A program made the translations under genes and the position numbers. Shown in pieces: positions 33,417 to 43,945 of a stretch of DNA of 64,000 nt (position 1 is the first letter of the stretch; every line of letters begins with the position of its first letter). The notes beneath the pieces were generated by a model. The model had not been told where the DNA came from. It ran no database searches and saw nothing but the letters and a program-made list of their open reading frames with translations. The DNA is from Euclidia mi (taxonomy: Eukaryota; Arthropoda; Insecta; Lepidoptera; Erebidae): contig OX123192.2 in assembly GCA_944739405.2 (NCBI GenBank), forward strand, positions 48,598,486 to 48,662,485, read 5' to 3'.

Positions 33417-33672
33417 ATTCCACCACATACACAATACCATCTATCACCAAACAGAGCTTGTACTTTGGATTAGTATCCATCCACTAGGCAATGCATAAAC
33501 ATACACACATATTCATTTTGGTTATACACACATATTATACAAAACACACCCAGATCAAAACAAACATCCCTGTTCACGCACACAAAATGTGTCTGAATTG
33601 AGCGGGCATTGAACCCACGACAGCCGACGTGGCAGTCGTTTACACTCTCGCTATGGCACCGGGTCGTCAGAT
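33417..33672 (-). mobile_element. tRNA-derived SINE, family B (arm 1)
   Basis: The minus strand reads CGGTGCCATAGCGAGAGTGT in the head, a mutated box B (GGGTTCAATGCCC), the tgtgtgcgtgaacagggatg body and an AT-rich tail. It is shared with arm 2, so it is older than the inverted duplication. Confidence 0.85.
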
Positions 33673-34057
33673 GCGCTTCACAAAGTTATAATATCTATTT
33701 ACCCTCACTAGCAAAAGGGCCGCGTGTCCGATCGTAATGTAATTAGATCCTAGAGTAACTACGCTGTTCAACTATAGTCGATTCATGCTGAAATTTTGAG
33801 TGAAATATAAAAAGTGAATTTTCTGCCTTATAGAAGTCATTACCTGCCCACGTAATCATTCCCTTCTTTGTATGATCCCGAGTCCTTTAAGCGGATCGTG
33901 AAAAAGCTGTTCTCTAGGTCATCAATTTGAGGTTAACCATGCTCTTATTATTGTTAAGATATTGATATGATGACCTTTACTATAGGACTCCGAGACTGCT
34001 TAAGACCAGGCGGCATGGAGTCATATTGATTGACAAAAAAGGTTAGTTATTAGTGTA

Positions 34058-34796
34058 CAGTACTCGCCAATCTTTATGGCCGCTCTGAATGTAGCCATTG
34101 GTACGAACTTGCGCATGGTACAGTCGGGTGGACATTTCATAACCAAGAAAAAATATTTGTAGGTAATTATTGAAAATTAAAATCTTCAGTCACGTTGTTA
34201 GATTAGCTATAGGTATTATATTGTTTAATTACATATTCAATCAAATTCGATTAATGTAAATTAAGTTAGGTGAAGGGACTTCTAAATGAAAAAATACATT
34301 GGTTACGACAAAACAATATTTTTTTTATGTTTATTTATAATGGGGCTACACCTTTCATAAAAACATCTTCCATACTCGTAGAAAGTTCCATATCTGAAGA
34401 ACTTTCTTCGTCACTTTCTTCACTTATTTCGGAATCTCCATTCTCAAACATTAAAACGACCGCGAGGCATGATCAATGAAAATGGTAACTATATCAGTAC
34501 AAATAACAACAAGAAACAATAACGATAGCAACGAGAAACAACGAAGAAGTAACACTATGAAACTATTCTGAACGCGACGATAGTGTCAGGGATCAGCGAA
34601 TATGTGATTCGTGTACGAACGTACCTAGTCACTCACACTAACGCGCGGGAGGCGAGGACGCTAGCGGGTGGAAGACAGCGCGCGCGGGTGTGCCCTGCCT
34701 CCACGCCCCGCGTACGTCCCGCTGATACCTGATTTTGTATTCTGCGCAGCGTAATGCGGCTAGGTTCGGAGCGGCCATAAAGTTTGGCGAGTACTG
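34058..34796. mobile_element. Tc1/mariner-superfamily element (pogo-like ends), non-autonomous, arm 1 only
   Basis: The 739-bp insertion has near-perfect inverted ends starting CAGTACTCGCCAA, with the similarity running for about 33 bp. It sits between two TA dinucleotides (34,056-34,057 and 34,797-34,798). Arm 2 shows the empty site with a single TA (about 61,185). A short minus-strand frame (about 34,475-34,365) encodes an acidic Ser/Glu-rich peptide of about 37 residues, which could be a leftover transposase tail. No DDE/D motif is present. TA duplication and CAGT ends point to Tc1/mariner, perhaps the pogo branch. Confidence 0.8.
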
Positions 34797-35551
34797 TAAA
34801 CTTTTTGTTGGAACGAAGGGCGTCTGTTGCATATCATCAAATAGTATAGTACTGGCAGTCCACACATGAGAAAACACAGACGATTTAAAAATATAAATTT
34901 AAATAAACATATCTACAATTTCAAACTGGAACACAGTTCATATTTTTCGCGCGTGTAATCTTGGTAAAATGCAATCGTTATGTCATGCTAGTTATAGACG
35001 CAGGCAAACTTCTTGAACACAACTATAGACCAAAGAGCTGCGCAGTAGTAATTTTACTTACAAAAATTTCTCCTGCGCATGCATATTTGTCTATGGTAAT
35101 GTTCAAGAAATTTGCCGGCATTTATATTTTATTTCCATAACGATTTCTATTCGAGCAGATAGATAGTTTTAAGTGTTTTTATTTTAATTATGATGGATTT
35201 TATCAAAGCAAGTACTGATTGCATTAGATTTGATAGGACTTCTGCGAAGTAAGACATGACATGAACAGGATTGATACAATAAACTACCTAGATTGGCTAA
35301 CATACTGAAATCACTTAGTGCCGGATTCGCAACCGTCCAATATGTCAAAATCACGGGTGAGCGCCCATATGCCCCTTAAAATTCGCCCCTTCATACAAAT
35401 TTGGCGTGTGGGCGCTCACCCAAATTACGTGAAAAATACCATACAGTTATAGTTTATCATCATACTAAATACAGCCTTTTGCAGTCCTCTGCTAGAAAAT
35501 AGTATTTTGAGACGGATTTGGTCTTCTATACTACTAGATCATTCGGTTTAA

Positions 35552-36193
35552 GGCCGGTGTTCACCCACACTTTAACAGATGTTTAAATTTGTAACCAACT
35601 GTTTAGTTCAGTTTTCATGTTAACCATACCTTATACGTCAGTTAAAATGCTAAATCGGGCGGTTATTTTAACCGAGCCTCGCATCCATGTTTAACGCGTT
35701 TAAACGTTGGTTATCGCTGTCAATGTGACATTTTGTTTACTAGTTACACTTATTTGTCAACAGAACAGTTTCATATTAAGGCAAAAGTAGGTCCGTATTT
35801 ATTTTTTTTAATAGATCTCTTTTGAAATGGTTATGGCATTTCTACACAATAAACAATAACAATGACAAATGTTTTAAAATTAATCCTGCCAAAAATGTCG
35901 TGATACTCCTAAAAAGTAAAAAACGAAAAAAACAACGTCTGAACTTGACTGCATTATAATATTATATGATTGTTTAAAAGAGTTATACAAGTAAACGTCA
36001 TTTGATGTTGTAATGGTACATTTTCATTTGGCAATGTTACATTTCTCACTCATTTCATTCAAAAACGTCCGGTTTTCTAACCGGCACCCGAACAGCACTG
36101 GTGAACAGTAAAAAAACGATCTCTGTTTATCTTGATGTTTAACTTTAAACAGTTGTTTTTGCAATCGACTGTTATATCATTGTCGGTGAACTT
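35552..36193. mobile_element. hAT-like MITE with 8-bp target duplication, arm 1 only
   Basis: Arm 2 reads (reverse complement) gatcattgggtttaaatg. Arm 1 has cggtttaa (35,544-35,551) and gggtctaa (36,194-36,201) flanking 642 bp, that is, the 8-bp site duplicated with one change in each copy. Sub-terminal inverted similarity is weak (ggtgttcaccc near one end, ggtgaactt at the other). There are no coding motifs. An 8-bp duplication fits hAT. Confidence 0.7.
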
Positions 36194-36420
36194 GGGTCTA
36201 AATGTAAATTAACTAAAACCAATATATCGCGATATAATCCGTAAACCGTAGTTTGATTTCAATGTGTAACATTTGCGTAAACCCAAGAAGATACTACTTA
36301 TTCGTGAAGTTATGTTATGTTAGGTATATTCTTCATATTGGCCCGGCTACTGGTCGCAAGGAAACAAGAAGAACTACAAGTTAAAATACATAATAATATA
36401 ATAGCCGATGACTATTTTTG

Positions 36421-36527
36421 CCTGGAAGAGATCGCACTTAGCGATAAGGCCGCCGATTGTACATTACTCGTAGTTTTTAAGCCTAATGTATTGTAAACAT
36501 TTCTTTTGGTGTGCAATAAAGCATAAT
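36421..36527 (+). mobile_element. Very short LINE 3'-end insertion, arm 1 only
   Basis: ctatttttg occurs at 36,412-36,420 and 36,528-36,536; arm 2 has one copy and no insert. The 107 bp contain gcgataaggccgcc and gtgtgcaataaag, the 3' UTR of a Jockey-group LINE like those at 7,441-7,560 and 23,481-23,600. Confidence 0.85.
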
Positions 36528-37346
36528 CTATTTTTGTTTTCAATCTGTATTGTATATCTAAAATTCAAATAAATAAGGGCGTGCTAATTATTTTAATACT
36601 GTGTATTCCCTAATGCTCTAACCATTTTTTCATTTCAACAATCCTCAAATCAATATCAGTTAAAGAATTGTATAGAAATCTGCCATTTTTCTTTATTTAT
36701 CAGACGTTACTCACGCTAACTGCACCGCCAAGAATAACTTGTATGATAACTCTAGACAAGTAGACAGTCTAGACTACTAAAACATTTACCTTCGGCGAAA
36801 CCTAAAAACGATTCTTAAAATTTAGTATAAGATAATATATATATATATATTTTGATAATTATATATATATATATATATATATAATTATCAAAATATAGAC
36901 CCTTTCCAATATTGCCAAAAAAAAAATATTCGGAAAAATCGGAATAACAAATTGCCAATTGCCGCATTCATCAAATCAGTCAACCATGAAATATTTTTTA
37001 TTCAGACGTCATACTCAAAGCGAACCACTTCAAGCATTTTAATATTTGAACGATATACAAACATTTTTATCCTTACTCTCCGCAGTGCGGCCGAAGGCAT
37101 AAATCATAACTTTACAGCCAAATAAACTTAGGAATCGATTAAACTTTTATTGTTTCAGTAATAAGGTTCAAATTTCTTCGACAGATTAAAGTTCAAAGTT
37201 TGTTCAGCATCATAAACTGACCCAAAGTCTTTCTTCGGATGTTTGCAGGATTTAACTTATATTTTAAAGGTATTTTAAATCTTTCAGTAGCAGAATCTCG
37301 GTTGTGGTTCGTGATCCGAAGTTATTTGCATTTGTTTGAAATAAAA

Positions 37347-37778
37347 TCTATACTTATATTATAAAGCTGAAGACTTTGGTTGTTTTAACGGTTTTTTTAA
37401 CTCGCTGATCTCAAGTACTTACTGGTGTCTTTAAACAATATTTTTGTGCTAGATATCCTATTTCGTCGAGAAAAACGATATACTATCTGTCTGTATATTA
37501 TGTAGAATCCTTGCGATACTGACTGACTGACAGATAACGCACAGCCGAAATTATTGGACGCCAGAAACTTAAATTTGGCATGTATGTCCCATGAGGAGCA
37601 TAGGGGTGCACTAAGAAGGCATTTCCGGAAATTTCCACGATCTCGGGAAGAAACAAGTAAAAAAGGAATAGAGCAGGCGTAGCTGCGGGCATACTCTAGT
37701 ATTCTTATAACATGACGGTATGTGCCAATGGTGCGGAGCAGTGGCCATAAATAACGCGAATGTAGCGGACTCAGATAG
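37347..37778 (+). mobile_element. Helitron family B with a family A Helitron nested inside (arm 1)
   Basis: The outer element starts TCTATACTTATATTATAAAG after a host A; its 3' end is mutated here. The arm 2 copy still ends in CTAG (58,954-58,957). The inner element (37,486-37,699) has canonical A|TC ... CTAG|T limits. Both arms carry the nest, so both insertions predate the inverted duplication. Confidence 0.85.
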
Positions 37779-38299
37779 TTTGCTACAAAGAAGTAAGGTG
37801 TGTTGTGTCATTTATCAAACGTGCTTTGCTTGACTAAATTTCAGCTGTAGACAGAAGGTATATAATCTCAGTTTGTACACTGGTTTATTGAATTCAAATC
37901 GTATTGTAATATTCCTATTAACGATGGACATGAATGCGATCAGTTCAGTTACTACCCACACTATCCGAAGCTGCCAACACACCTAGTCTACATTACAGCG
38001 TTCTGTTCATTTTCAATTGCATCACATACCTAGTATTTTTGTAATGATGTCATATTAGTAACACTATCATTTGCTTCGGGATTTGCCAATTGGTGTAACA
38101 ATGGCAAATTTAAATGAGTTTTTTGTTGGTATACTAAAGCAACTTACTGCTTTACATAATTATGTTTTTATTATGATACAAACGGATCGTAATTGCGTTG
38201 CCAACCTCAAAGTGTAATTTTAGTTTATAAATAAATAATATGCTGAGGGTTTGTTATAATTACGCAACGGTTATATTTTATTTCTAATTTGGAGGAATT

Positions 38300-38770
38300 C
38301 GAAATGAGTCGCAGGCAGCTTGAAAGATTCAGCTGGACAGAAAAAAAAGACGAAGAAGTCTAAGACTAATAAAACATTTTGGTGACTGTGAAAAGAAGAA
38401 GAGGAGAGATTGGTAGTTTGTATATTATCGTTCGGGATATAAACTACTTACCTTTGTTTCGAGTATCCGATATTTCGGTACTGTTGCAAGCGCCATGATC
38501 GCGGATGTACTGTATCCGCCATCATGGCGCGTATAGGTACGTGGTAATCCCAAGAAACAATATACAGCTTCTGCTCAAGATCACGAAAGTTTAAATTCAT
38601 ATGAAGAGGAAAGATGTTTGGCCACCTTATACGACATTACGAATTTCACAAAAACTTACTAGCAAAAAAGAAGGAAAGAGAGCAAGGCGTTGACCTATAC
38701 ACAGACCAAATAAAAGATAAAATAACAACGCTAAAAAAACGACATCAAAAACTTAAAAGTAAAAAATAAT
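38300..38770 (+). pseudogene. RTE-type LINE C-terminal remnant spanning the inner edge of the inverted repeat
   Basis: The first piece (about 38,300-38,400) encodes FEMSRRQLERFSWTEKKDEE, the segment after the RT core of RTE proteins. The second (38,600-38,770) encodes KRKMFGHLIRHYEFHKNLLA and DLYTDQIKDKI, the C-terminal GHL...DQI region. About 190 bp of other sequence with a hairpin (38,491-38,530) lies between them. Only the first piece is duplicated in arm 2 (58,250-58,345). The edge of the inverted repeat therefore falls inside this LINE remnant. Confidence 0.65.
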
Positions 38771-39042
38771 AAATTTTTATGTTAATTAAATACTACCTAT
38801 TATTTATATGACGTGCTGTTTACTAATAGGCTTACAGTCGGTGTCAAGCCAAATTAATACTTACGAAGTAATGTATTAATTTGCTCATATTCATTTAAGT
38901 GATTAAAATATTATTACTTGTTAAAGGCTTGGCACCAACTTCAAACCTATTTGTAAATAGCACATTTAAATAATAGGTAGTATTTAATTAATATGAAATC
39001 TTTATATTTTTTTTCTTTTTAGTTTTTGATGTCGGTTTTTTT
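38735..39042. repeat. Foldback element of about 300 bp
   Basis: 38,735-38,829 is an imperfect reverse complement of about 38,937-39,042. The inner part (tactacctatta...ggcttgacaccgac type) gives a stem of about 62 bp. The outer part includes the last codons of the RTE remnant (acatcaaaaactt). Because host-like LINE coding sequence is in the arms, this may be a template-switch foldback and not a classical MITE. Confidence 0.8.
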
Positions 39043-40700
39043 TAATGTATTTATTTTATTTAAAACTTTTTAGTGTATTGTTGTATTGTCAACTAGTTAT
39101 GGGTAGACCTACAAAAGGTGCTGCGCCCATTAAAAAATAAAGATCTCAAGAGACGGTCATTCGGTCGGTCGAACGGTCAACACTATCATCATTGTACAAT
39201 CAAAATTGATTTTTGTTATTACTGACTTTGTATGGCCACCCCACCACATCTGGCTCCTTCATCGGACCCTGGAGGATCCTAGTTACCATCCGCACCAAAG
39301 TGCTCGTTATGACGAATGTAACGAGCCCAAACTCGATAGAGTTTTGTGTTTAATTTACTGAGTTCCTATGGCCTTGTTGTTCCCTGTACCTTTCGATTCC
39401 ATCATCCAAACAAAGGTACGTGGTATATATCCCGAAAGACAATTTAAATCAAGTTTAAATGACCACGAAAGTTTAAATTCCATTACCAAATTTTGCGATA
39501 AACATCCTTACTCATATTAAGATAAGGTTTATTTTTCAGTACAAACTTGCATTACCAGGGCGTCACACGAAGTTTTCTATACTCGAGTGCCCAAAAACTT
39601 GCAAGTAGGTATATTGATACCTGGTTTTCGACCCTGGTATTTTTATAGAGACGCACTTGGTGTACTTGGTACGCGATTTTGCAATTGTGCGACTCATGAA
39701 GTCATGACTATCGGCATAGATAAATTTAATACTATACCTATCGGGAACCAAGCGAATGAGTTCTAGACTTCTAGAGAAGTCGGCTATCAAAGTTTAAAAA
39801 TGCGTTTTGTTTTTTTCATTAGCTTGATTTACAACATACTCAACATCAACTGTTTATTAGTTGCTATTGTCTGTTCAAGATACCTATGAAAAAAATAAAA
39901 GGTAAAAAATATAGGTACAGTATCATTTATGAATTGAAGGGACAGGCGTATTTTTGTAAAACTAACTGCATCTTTCGCTTGGAGTATTTAACTTAAATCT
40001 ACTTTTACTACAAACACAGTAAGTTTTTATTATGTATAAAATTTAAATTACACCACTTTTACGTACTTAAATGTAAAAACAAAACGCAATCGCTCGACTA
40101 GGTACCTATACAGGTACTTTTTAAAATAAATGCTCATGGCCGTTCATTGGTTAACATAATATCTTACTTTTTCAAATATTTGATGTTTATTTAATAAATA
40201 TTTATTTATTTTACCATCTACAGATTAATACCAAATTAAATAAAAATAAATATATACATACGTAAAAGCGCTATCTATGAATCCCGAGTGAAAGTTAACT
40301 CATTGTAACGTTTTACTACAAGCTAGTACGTATTTTGGCCACCAGAGCAACGAAGTGCACATCATATTTTTCAAAAATATTCATATTCAATTAAATGTTT
40401 CATTTTTTTATTTAATCGTAATAAAGGGATTTTTTAATTAATAAATATCATATTTTAGAACTTTATTTTCTTATTTGTCATTTATGCATAAAAGTCATCA
40501 ATAACAATCGATACTAGTAAAGCCATCTGTTGAGAGAGTTAAGAATGACGGAAAACGTTCTAAGGAATGAGACCCCATGGAAATAGAATCTTCTACCTCG
40601 CACTCGGAGACGTGACATCGCTACACCAATCAGCTTGCGACCATGGGACGTGCACCGTCTCGAAACGTCAAGCAAAATAAGGTATGTAAATACCTAATGC
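39043..40700. other. No gene recognised
   Basis: AT-rich with short frames only (39,563-39,790 minus, no motif). A 20-bp match (gatcacgaaagtttaaattc at 38,578, gaccacgaaagtttaaattc near 39,461), with similar flanks, suggests two copies of a small repeat around the foldback. Confidence 0.4.
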
Positions 40701-40714
40701 ATGTTCGCGTTAAT

Positions 40715-40770
40715 TAATAATAATAATAATAAATATCTTTATTTCCAAAAGAATTACAGATCAATTTTTT
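40715..40770 (-). mobile_element. LINE 3' end with (ATT)n tail
   Basis: The run taataataataataataaatatctttatttcc is, on the minus strand, an aataaag signal followed by an ATT-type simple tail, as at the 3' end of the LINE at 23,481. Upstream coding sequence is not recognisable. Confidence 0.45.
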
Positions 40771-41000
40771 TAGAGATTTAACAAACATCCGGTGACATGA
40801 ATGTTAATACAGTTTTCTTGTTGTTGTAGGTGATATCTTCGAGTACAAATTGTAAACCCTGTCTCTTATACTAGGATATCCTGTGACATAAGAGACATAT
40901 TTGATGGCATTATCTTAACGTAAACACTTTAGTGGAGTACGTTGTTCACCCTTCAGTGTAAATCAATGTTTCTAGTTAGATATTATACAAAGGTATTATT

Positions 41001-41647
41001 GTACGTAGTCAAACATGACCTACTTGGGAAAACAGGGTAATCACTTAAATATTTTTCTTGTGTTTTAAATTGTGATAAGACGTGGAGAGGATGTATGACG
41101 AAAGACTGACCAAGCAGATATATAAGGCAAGTGAGAATTGGACAGGACGAAGGGGAAGATCTAGGCGACCGTTCTCTGACCAGATTGGAGACATCCTAAA
41201 AACAGGACAGGTTAGAAGTACCCTGAACAGAAGAGCATGCATGAGGCATCTGATGAGAGTGAATGAAGCAAGAGAGATATTCAAGATTTTTGCAAATGAC
41301 ATTCCGTAGTCTCTGCCTACCCCTCCTGGAAACAGGCGTGAGTCTATGTATGTATGTTTTAAGATTATATATAACAAGACTTCATCCGCGGTCCACCCGC
41401 GTGAATTATACTTAACTACCAAGTTCTAATTTTAGATTTTGAAATGAAGATCTCCTCATAACAATACTCAGACGTAAACACTTTGGTCATTCCGTTCAAA
41501 ACGACAGGACAGATTTTCTTTCTCAATATTAAAGGTAAAGTAAACTTTTGCCTCATACCATAAAGTAAGGAAAATTTATAAATTACCAATCAAAATTCTA
41601 ATTCAACACGTAATTTTTTTAGCACATCCTCGTCCATGCCACGCATA
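41001..41647 (-). repeat. Short inverted copy of part of the duplicated unit, with a LINE-A 3' end
   Basis: Reverse complement of 43,281-44,022. It carries a LINE-A C-terminal fragment on plus (41,082-41,309: TKQIYKASENWTGRRGRSRR, RSTLNRRACMRHLM) and its (TATG)n tail at 41,335-41,357. Compared with the partner it lacks about 95 bp covering the 5' part of the Helitron at 43,536. The two inverted copies are separated by a Jockey fragment and the start of copy 2. Confidence 0.88.
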
Positions 41648-42612
41648 TATCATATATATATATAAAACATGCAACGCGAGTGTTTAAAACTTTCTAAGAC
41701 AATCAATTCAAAATAATTTGCTAATTGACCACGATGTTGATTTGGTACTAGAAACAGATACCACAACATTTCTCGGGCTCCATATCGATAATGATGTTTC
41801 CTGGAAAAATGAAATCGAAAAAATATGCACAAAATTAAATCAATTTTCTCTCGCACTCTACATCTCTCGCTCGGTAAAGTTGCTAATAAAGACGCCTTAT
41901 TGGCGGCTTACCATGGGTATGTGGCCTCTACTTTGTGGTATGGCCTTATATTTTGGGGCAATGGTACTAATATTCAAAAAGTATTAATCGCTCAGAAATA
42001 ATGTATACGAGCTATCTGTAAGCTTAAACCCACAGATTCCTGCAAACCACATTTCATAAACCTTAAGATACTCACTGTAACATCACATCATATCTTCGAA
42101 ATCTGTGTTTTCGTCAAAAATAATTTATGTTTGTTTAAGCCCATAGAAAGTCAACGTCGTTCAAACAAGTTACATTTGTTACCTGCGAAGACTACTTTTT
42201 TCCATAAAAGCGTTTATGCCATGGCACCTAAAATATTTAATAAGTTACCAAATCATTTTGAGTAGGTGTATCAATGAATTTAAACATAAATTATTTGGCC
42301 TATTAGTTAACAAAGCATATTATTCTATTAATGAATTTTTTAAGTGACATTTTATTGCAGCAAGACCTATCCTTTACTTAGCTTTATGACATTTTTGTTT
42401 GACATACCTTTCTAATTATTATGACCTTTAAGAATTGACTTTTTTAATTCTCTATATTTCGTATTGTTGTGACATTTGAAAATTGACATTTTTAATGATG
42501 CCATCTTATATTTTGTACGCCTATCGGCGGAACATGGAGCGCATTATATAAACAATTGTATAACAACTTGTAAACCTGTGTTCACAAAATAAAATTATTT
42601 GAATTTGAATTT
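41648..42612 (+). pseudogene. Jockey-group LINE 3' fragment
   Basis: Frames encode LVLETDTTTFLGLHIDNDVS and WKNEIEKICTKLNQFSLALY (post-RT region), then a decayed C-terminal part with YYSINEFFK. A 3' UTR with aataaa follows, ending in gaatttgaatttg. The RT core is missing. It lies exactly between the short inverted copy and the left edge of duplication copy 2. Confidence 0.75.
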
Positions 42613-42639
42613 GCTAGTAGATTATTCGTAAAATTTTCT

Positions 42640-42916
42640 ACATACAAAACTTCACACTTTTTATCCCCGAAGGGGTAGGCCGAGGTGTATTACACACCCA
42701 CACTTTGCCAGTTATGTTTCGGTCCCAATGTAATAGGGGGCGGGCCTTGCCATCTACCGGGCACATTGTTAAGCGAGCGATAATTAACATTTTTAATACA
42801 CACATAACTTCGAAAAGTCAGAGGTGTGTGCCCGGGGTAACTGGGGATCGAACCCGAAACTATCGTTTCGGCAGTCCATTACGTACACAACTGGGCTATC
42901 GCCACTGCTAATATAT
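42640..42916 (-). mobile_element. tRNA-derived SINE, only in copy 2
   Basis: aaattttct at 42,631-42,639 and 42,917-42,925 flanks the insert; copy 1 has one copy of this site (about 10,951). The head on minus has GGCGATAGCCCAGTTGTGTA and GGTTCGATCCC. The 3' end has the LINE-A-like GGGGATAAAAAGTGTGAAG tail. Same family as 6,846-7,138. Confidence 0.9.
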
Positions 42917-43535
42917 AAATTTTCTAATAGACAAGAGTATGAAATGTTTATATACAAATATGCTAGTAGCATATTCGTATATAATAATTTTATATTACGA
43001 GCACAATATCAACATGTCGCGTGACCGCAGCTTTTAATCACATCATGCATAGACTACCATATTATAAAAAAAAATAGGTAGTACTGCGAAGTACCCCGCT
43101 AAGACGCCGTAATGTAATATTAGGGGAAGAGACCTCCATAAATCATATGGCCCTAATTAAGAGCAAGAGGGATGGAAGGAGGTTGTAATCAACTGTCACT
43201 CAGAGTGCAACGACAACGTCAACATAACGACATCAAGGAGGATGGAGAACACGAATTAAGCTAAATATAACACGCATGACATATGCGTGGCATGGACGAG
43301 GATATGCTAAAAAAATTACGTGTTGAATTAGAATTTTGATTGGTAATTTATAAATTTTCCTAACTTCGTAGTATGAGGCCAAAGTTTACTTTACCTTTAA
43401 TATTGAGAAAGAAAATCTGTCCTGTCGTTTTGAACGGAATGACCAAAGTGTTTACTTCTGAGTATTGTTATGAGGAGATCTTCATTTCAAAATCTAAAAT
43501 TAGAACTTGGTAGTTAAGAATATGCTGATTCGTTA

Positions 43536-43649
43536 TCTATACGTATTATAAAATGACGTCCCATTTTCTTCCTATCTGTCTGTACGTTTTTTTCCTAAGA
43601 CACTTTTGTGTGTATAATTCACGCGGGTGGACCCGCGGATGAAGTCTTG
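43536..43649 (+). mobile_element. Short Helitron, family D
   Basis: The 114-bp element starts TCTATACGTATTATAAAATG after A and ends CTTG before T. A perfect hairpin (cgcgggtggacccgcg, 43,622-43,637) lies 9 bp before the end. This is the uninterrupted form of 11,541-12,650. Confidence 0.8.
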
Positions 43650-43682
43650 TTATATATAATCTTAAGACATACATACATAGAC

Positions 43683-43945
43683 TCACACCTGTTTCCAGGA
43701 GGGGAAGGCAGAGACTACGGAATGCCATTTGCAAAAATCTTGACATATCTCTCTTGCTTCATTCACTCTCAACAGATGCCTCATGTATGCTCTTCTGTTC
43801 AGGGTACTTCTAACCTGTCCTGTTTTTAGGATGTCTCCAATCTGGTCAGAGAACGGTCGCCTAGATCTTACCCTTCGTCCTGTCCAATTCTCCGCCTTAT
43901 ATATCTGCTTGGTTAGTCTTTCGTCATCCATCCTCTCCACGTCTT
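43683..43945 (-). pseudogene. LINE-A 3' end fragment
   Basis: The minus frame encodes TKQIYKAENWTGRRVRSRRP and RSTLNRRAYMRHLLRVNEAR, followed by the short 3' UTR and a (TATG)n tail at the left. It is the last 80 or so codons of an RTE-like protein akin to 13,401-14,429. The inverted partner is at 41,082-41,340. Confidence 0.85.

Larger units (their letters stand above)
32624..38403. repeat. Large inverted repeat, arm 1
   Basis: This matches the reverse complement of 58,244-64,000 along its length, with private insertions in each arm. Landmarks: outer end 32,624/63,998 (gactcagtacgtacagtcga); SINE 33,417-33,672/61,568-61,830; nested Helitrons 37,347-37,778/58,954-59,380; inner end 38,388-38,403/58,244-58,259 (gtgaaaagaagaagag). 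The outer boundary cannot be seen, because arm 2 leaves the window. The spacer of about 19.8 kb contains duplication copy 2. Confidence 0.93.

Noticed and set aside
34270..34479. 69-residue plus frame inside the TA-flanked element
   Set aside because: It is antisense to a short acidic frame that looks more like a transposase remnant; neither is long enough to call a protein.
36831..36896. AT-rich hairpin as a regulatory structure
   Set aside because: It is a (TA)n microsatellite with symmetrical flanks; the other arm has a short AT-rich stretch there, so simple repeat expansion is enough.
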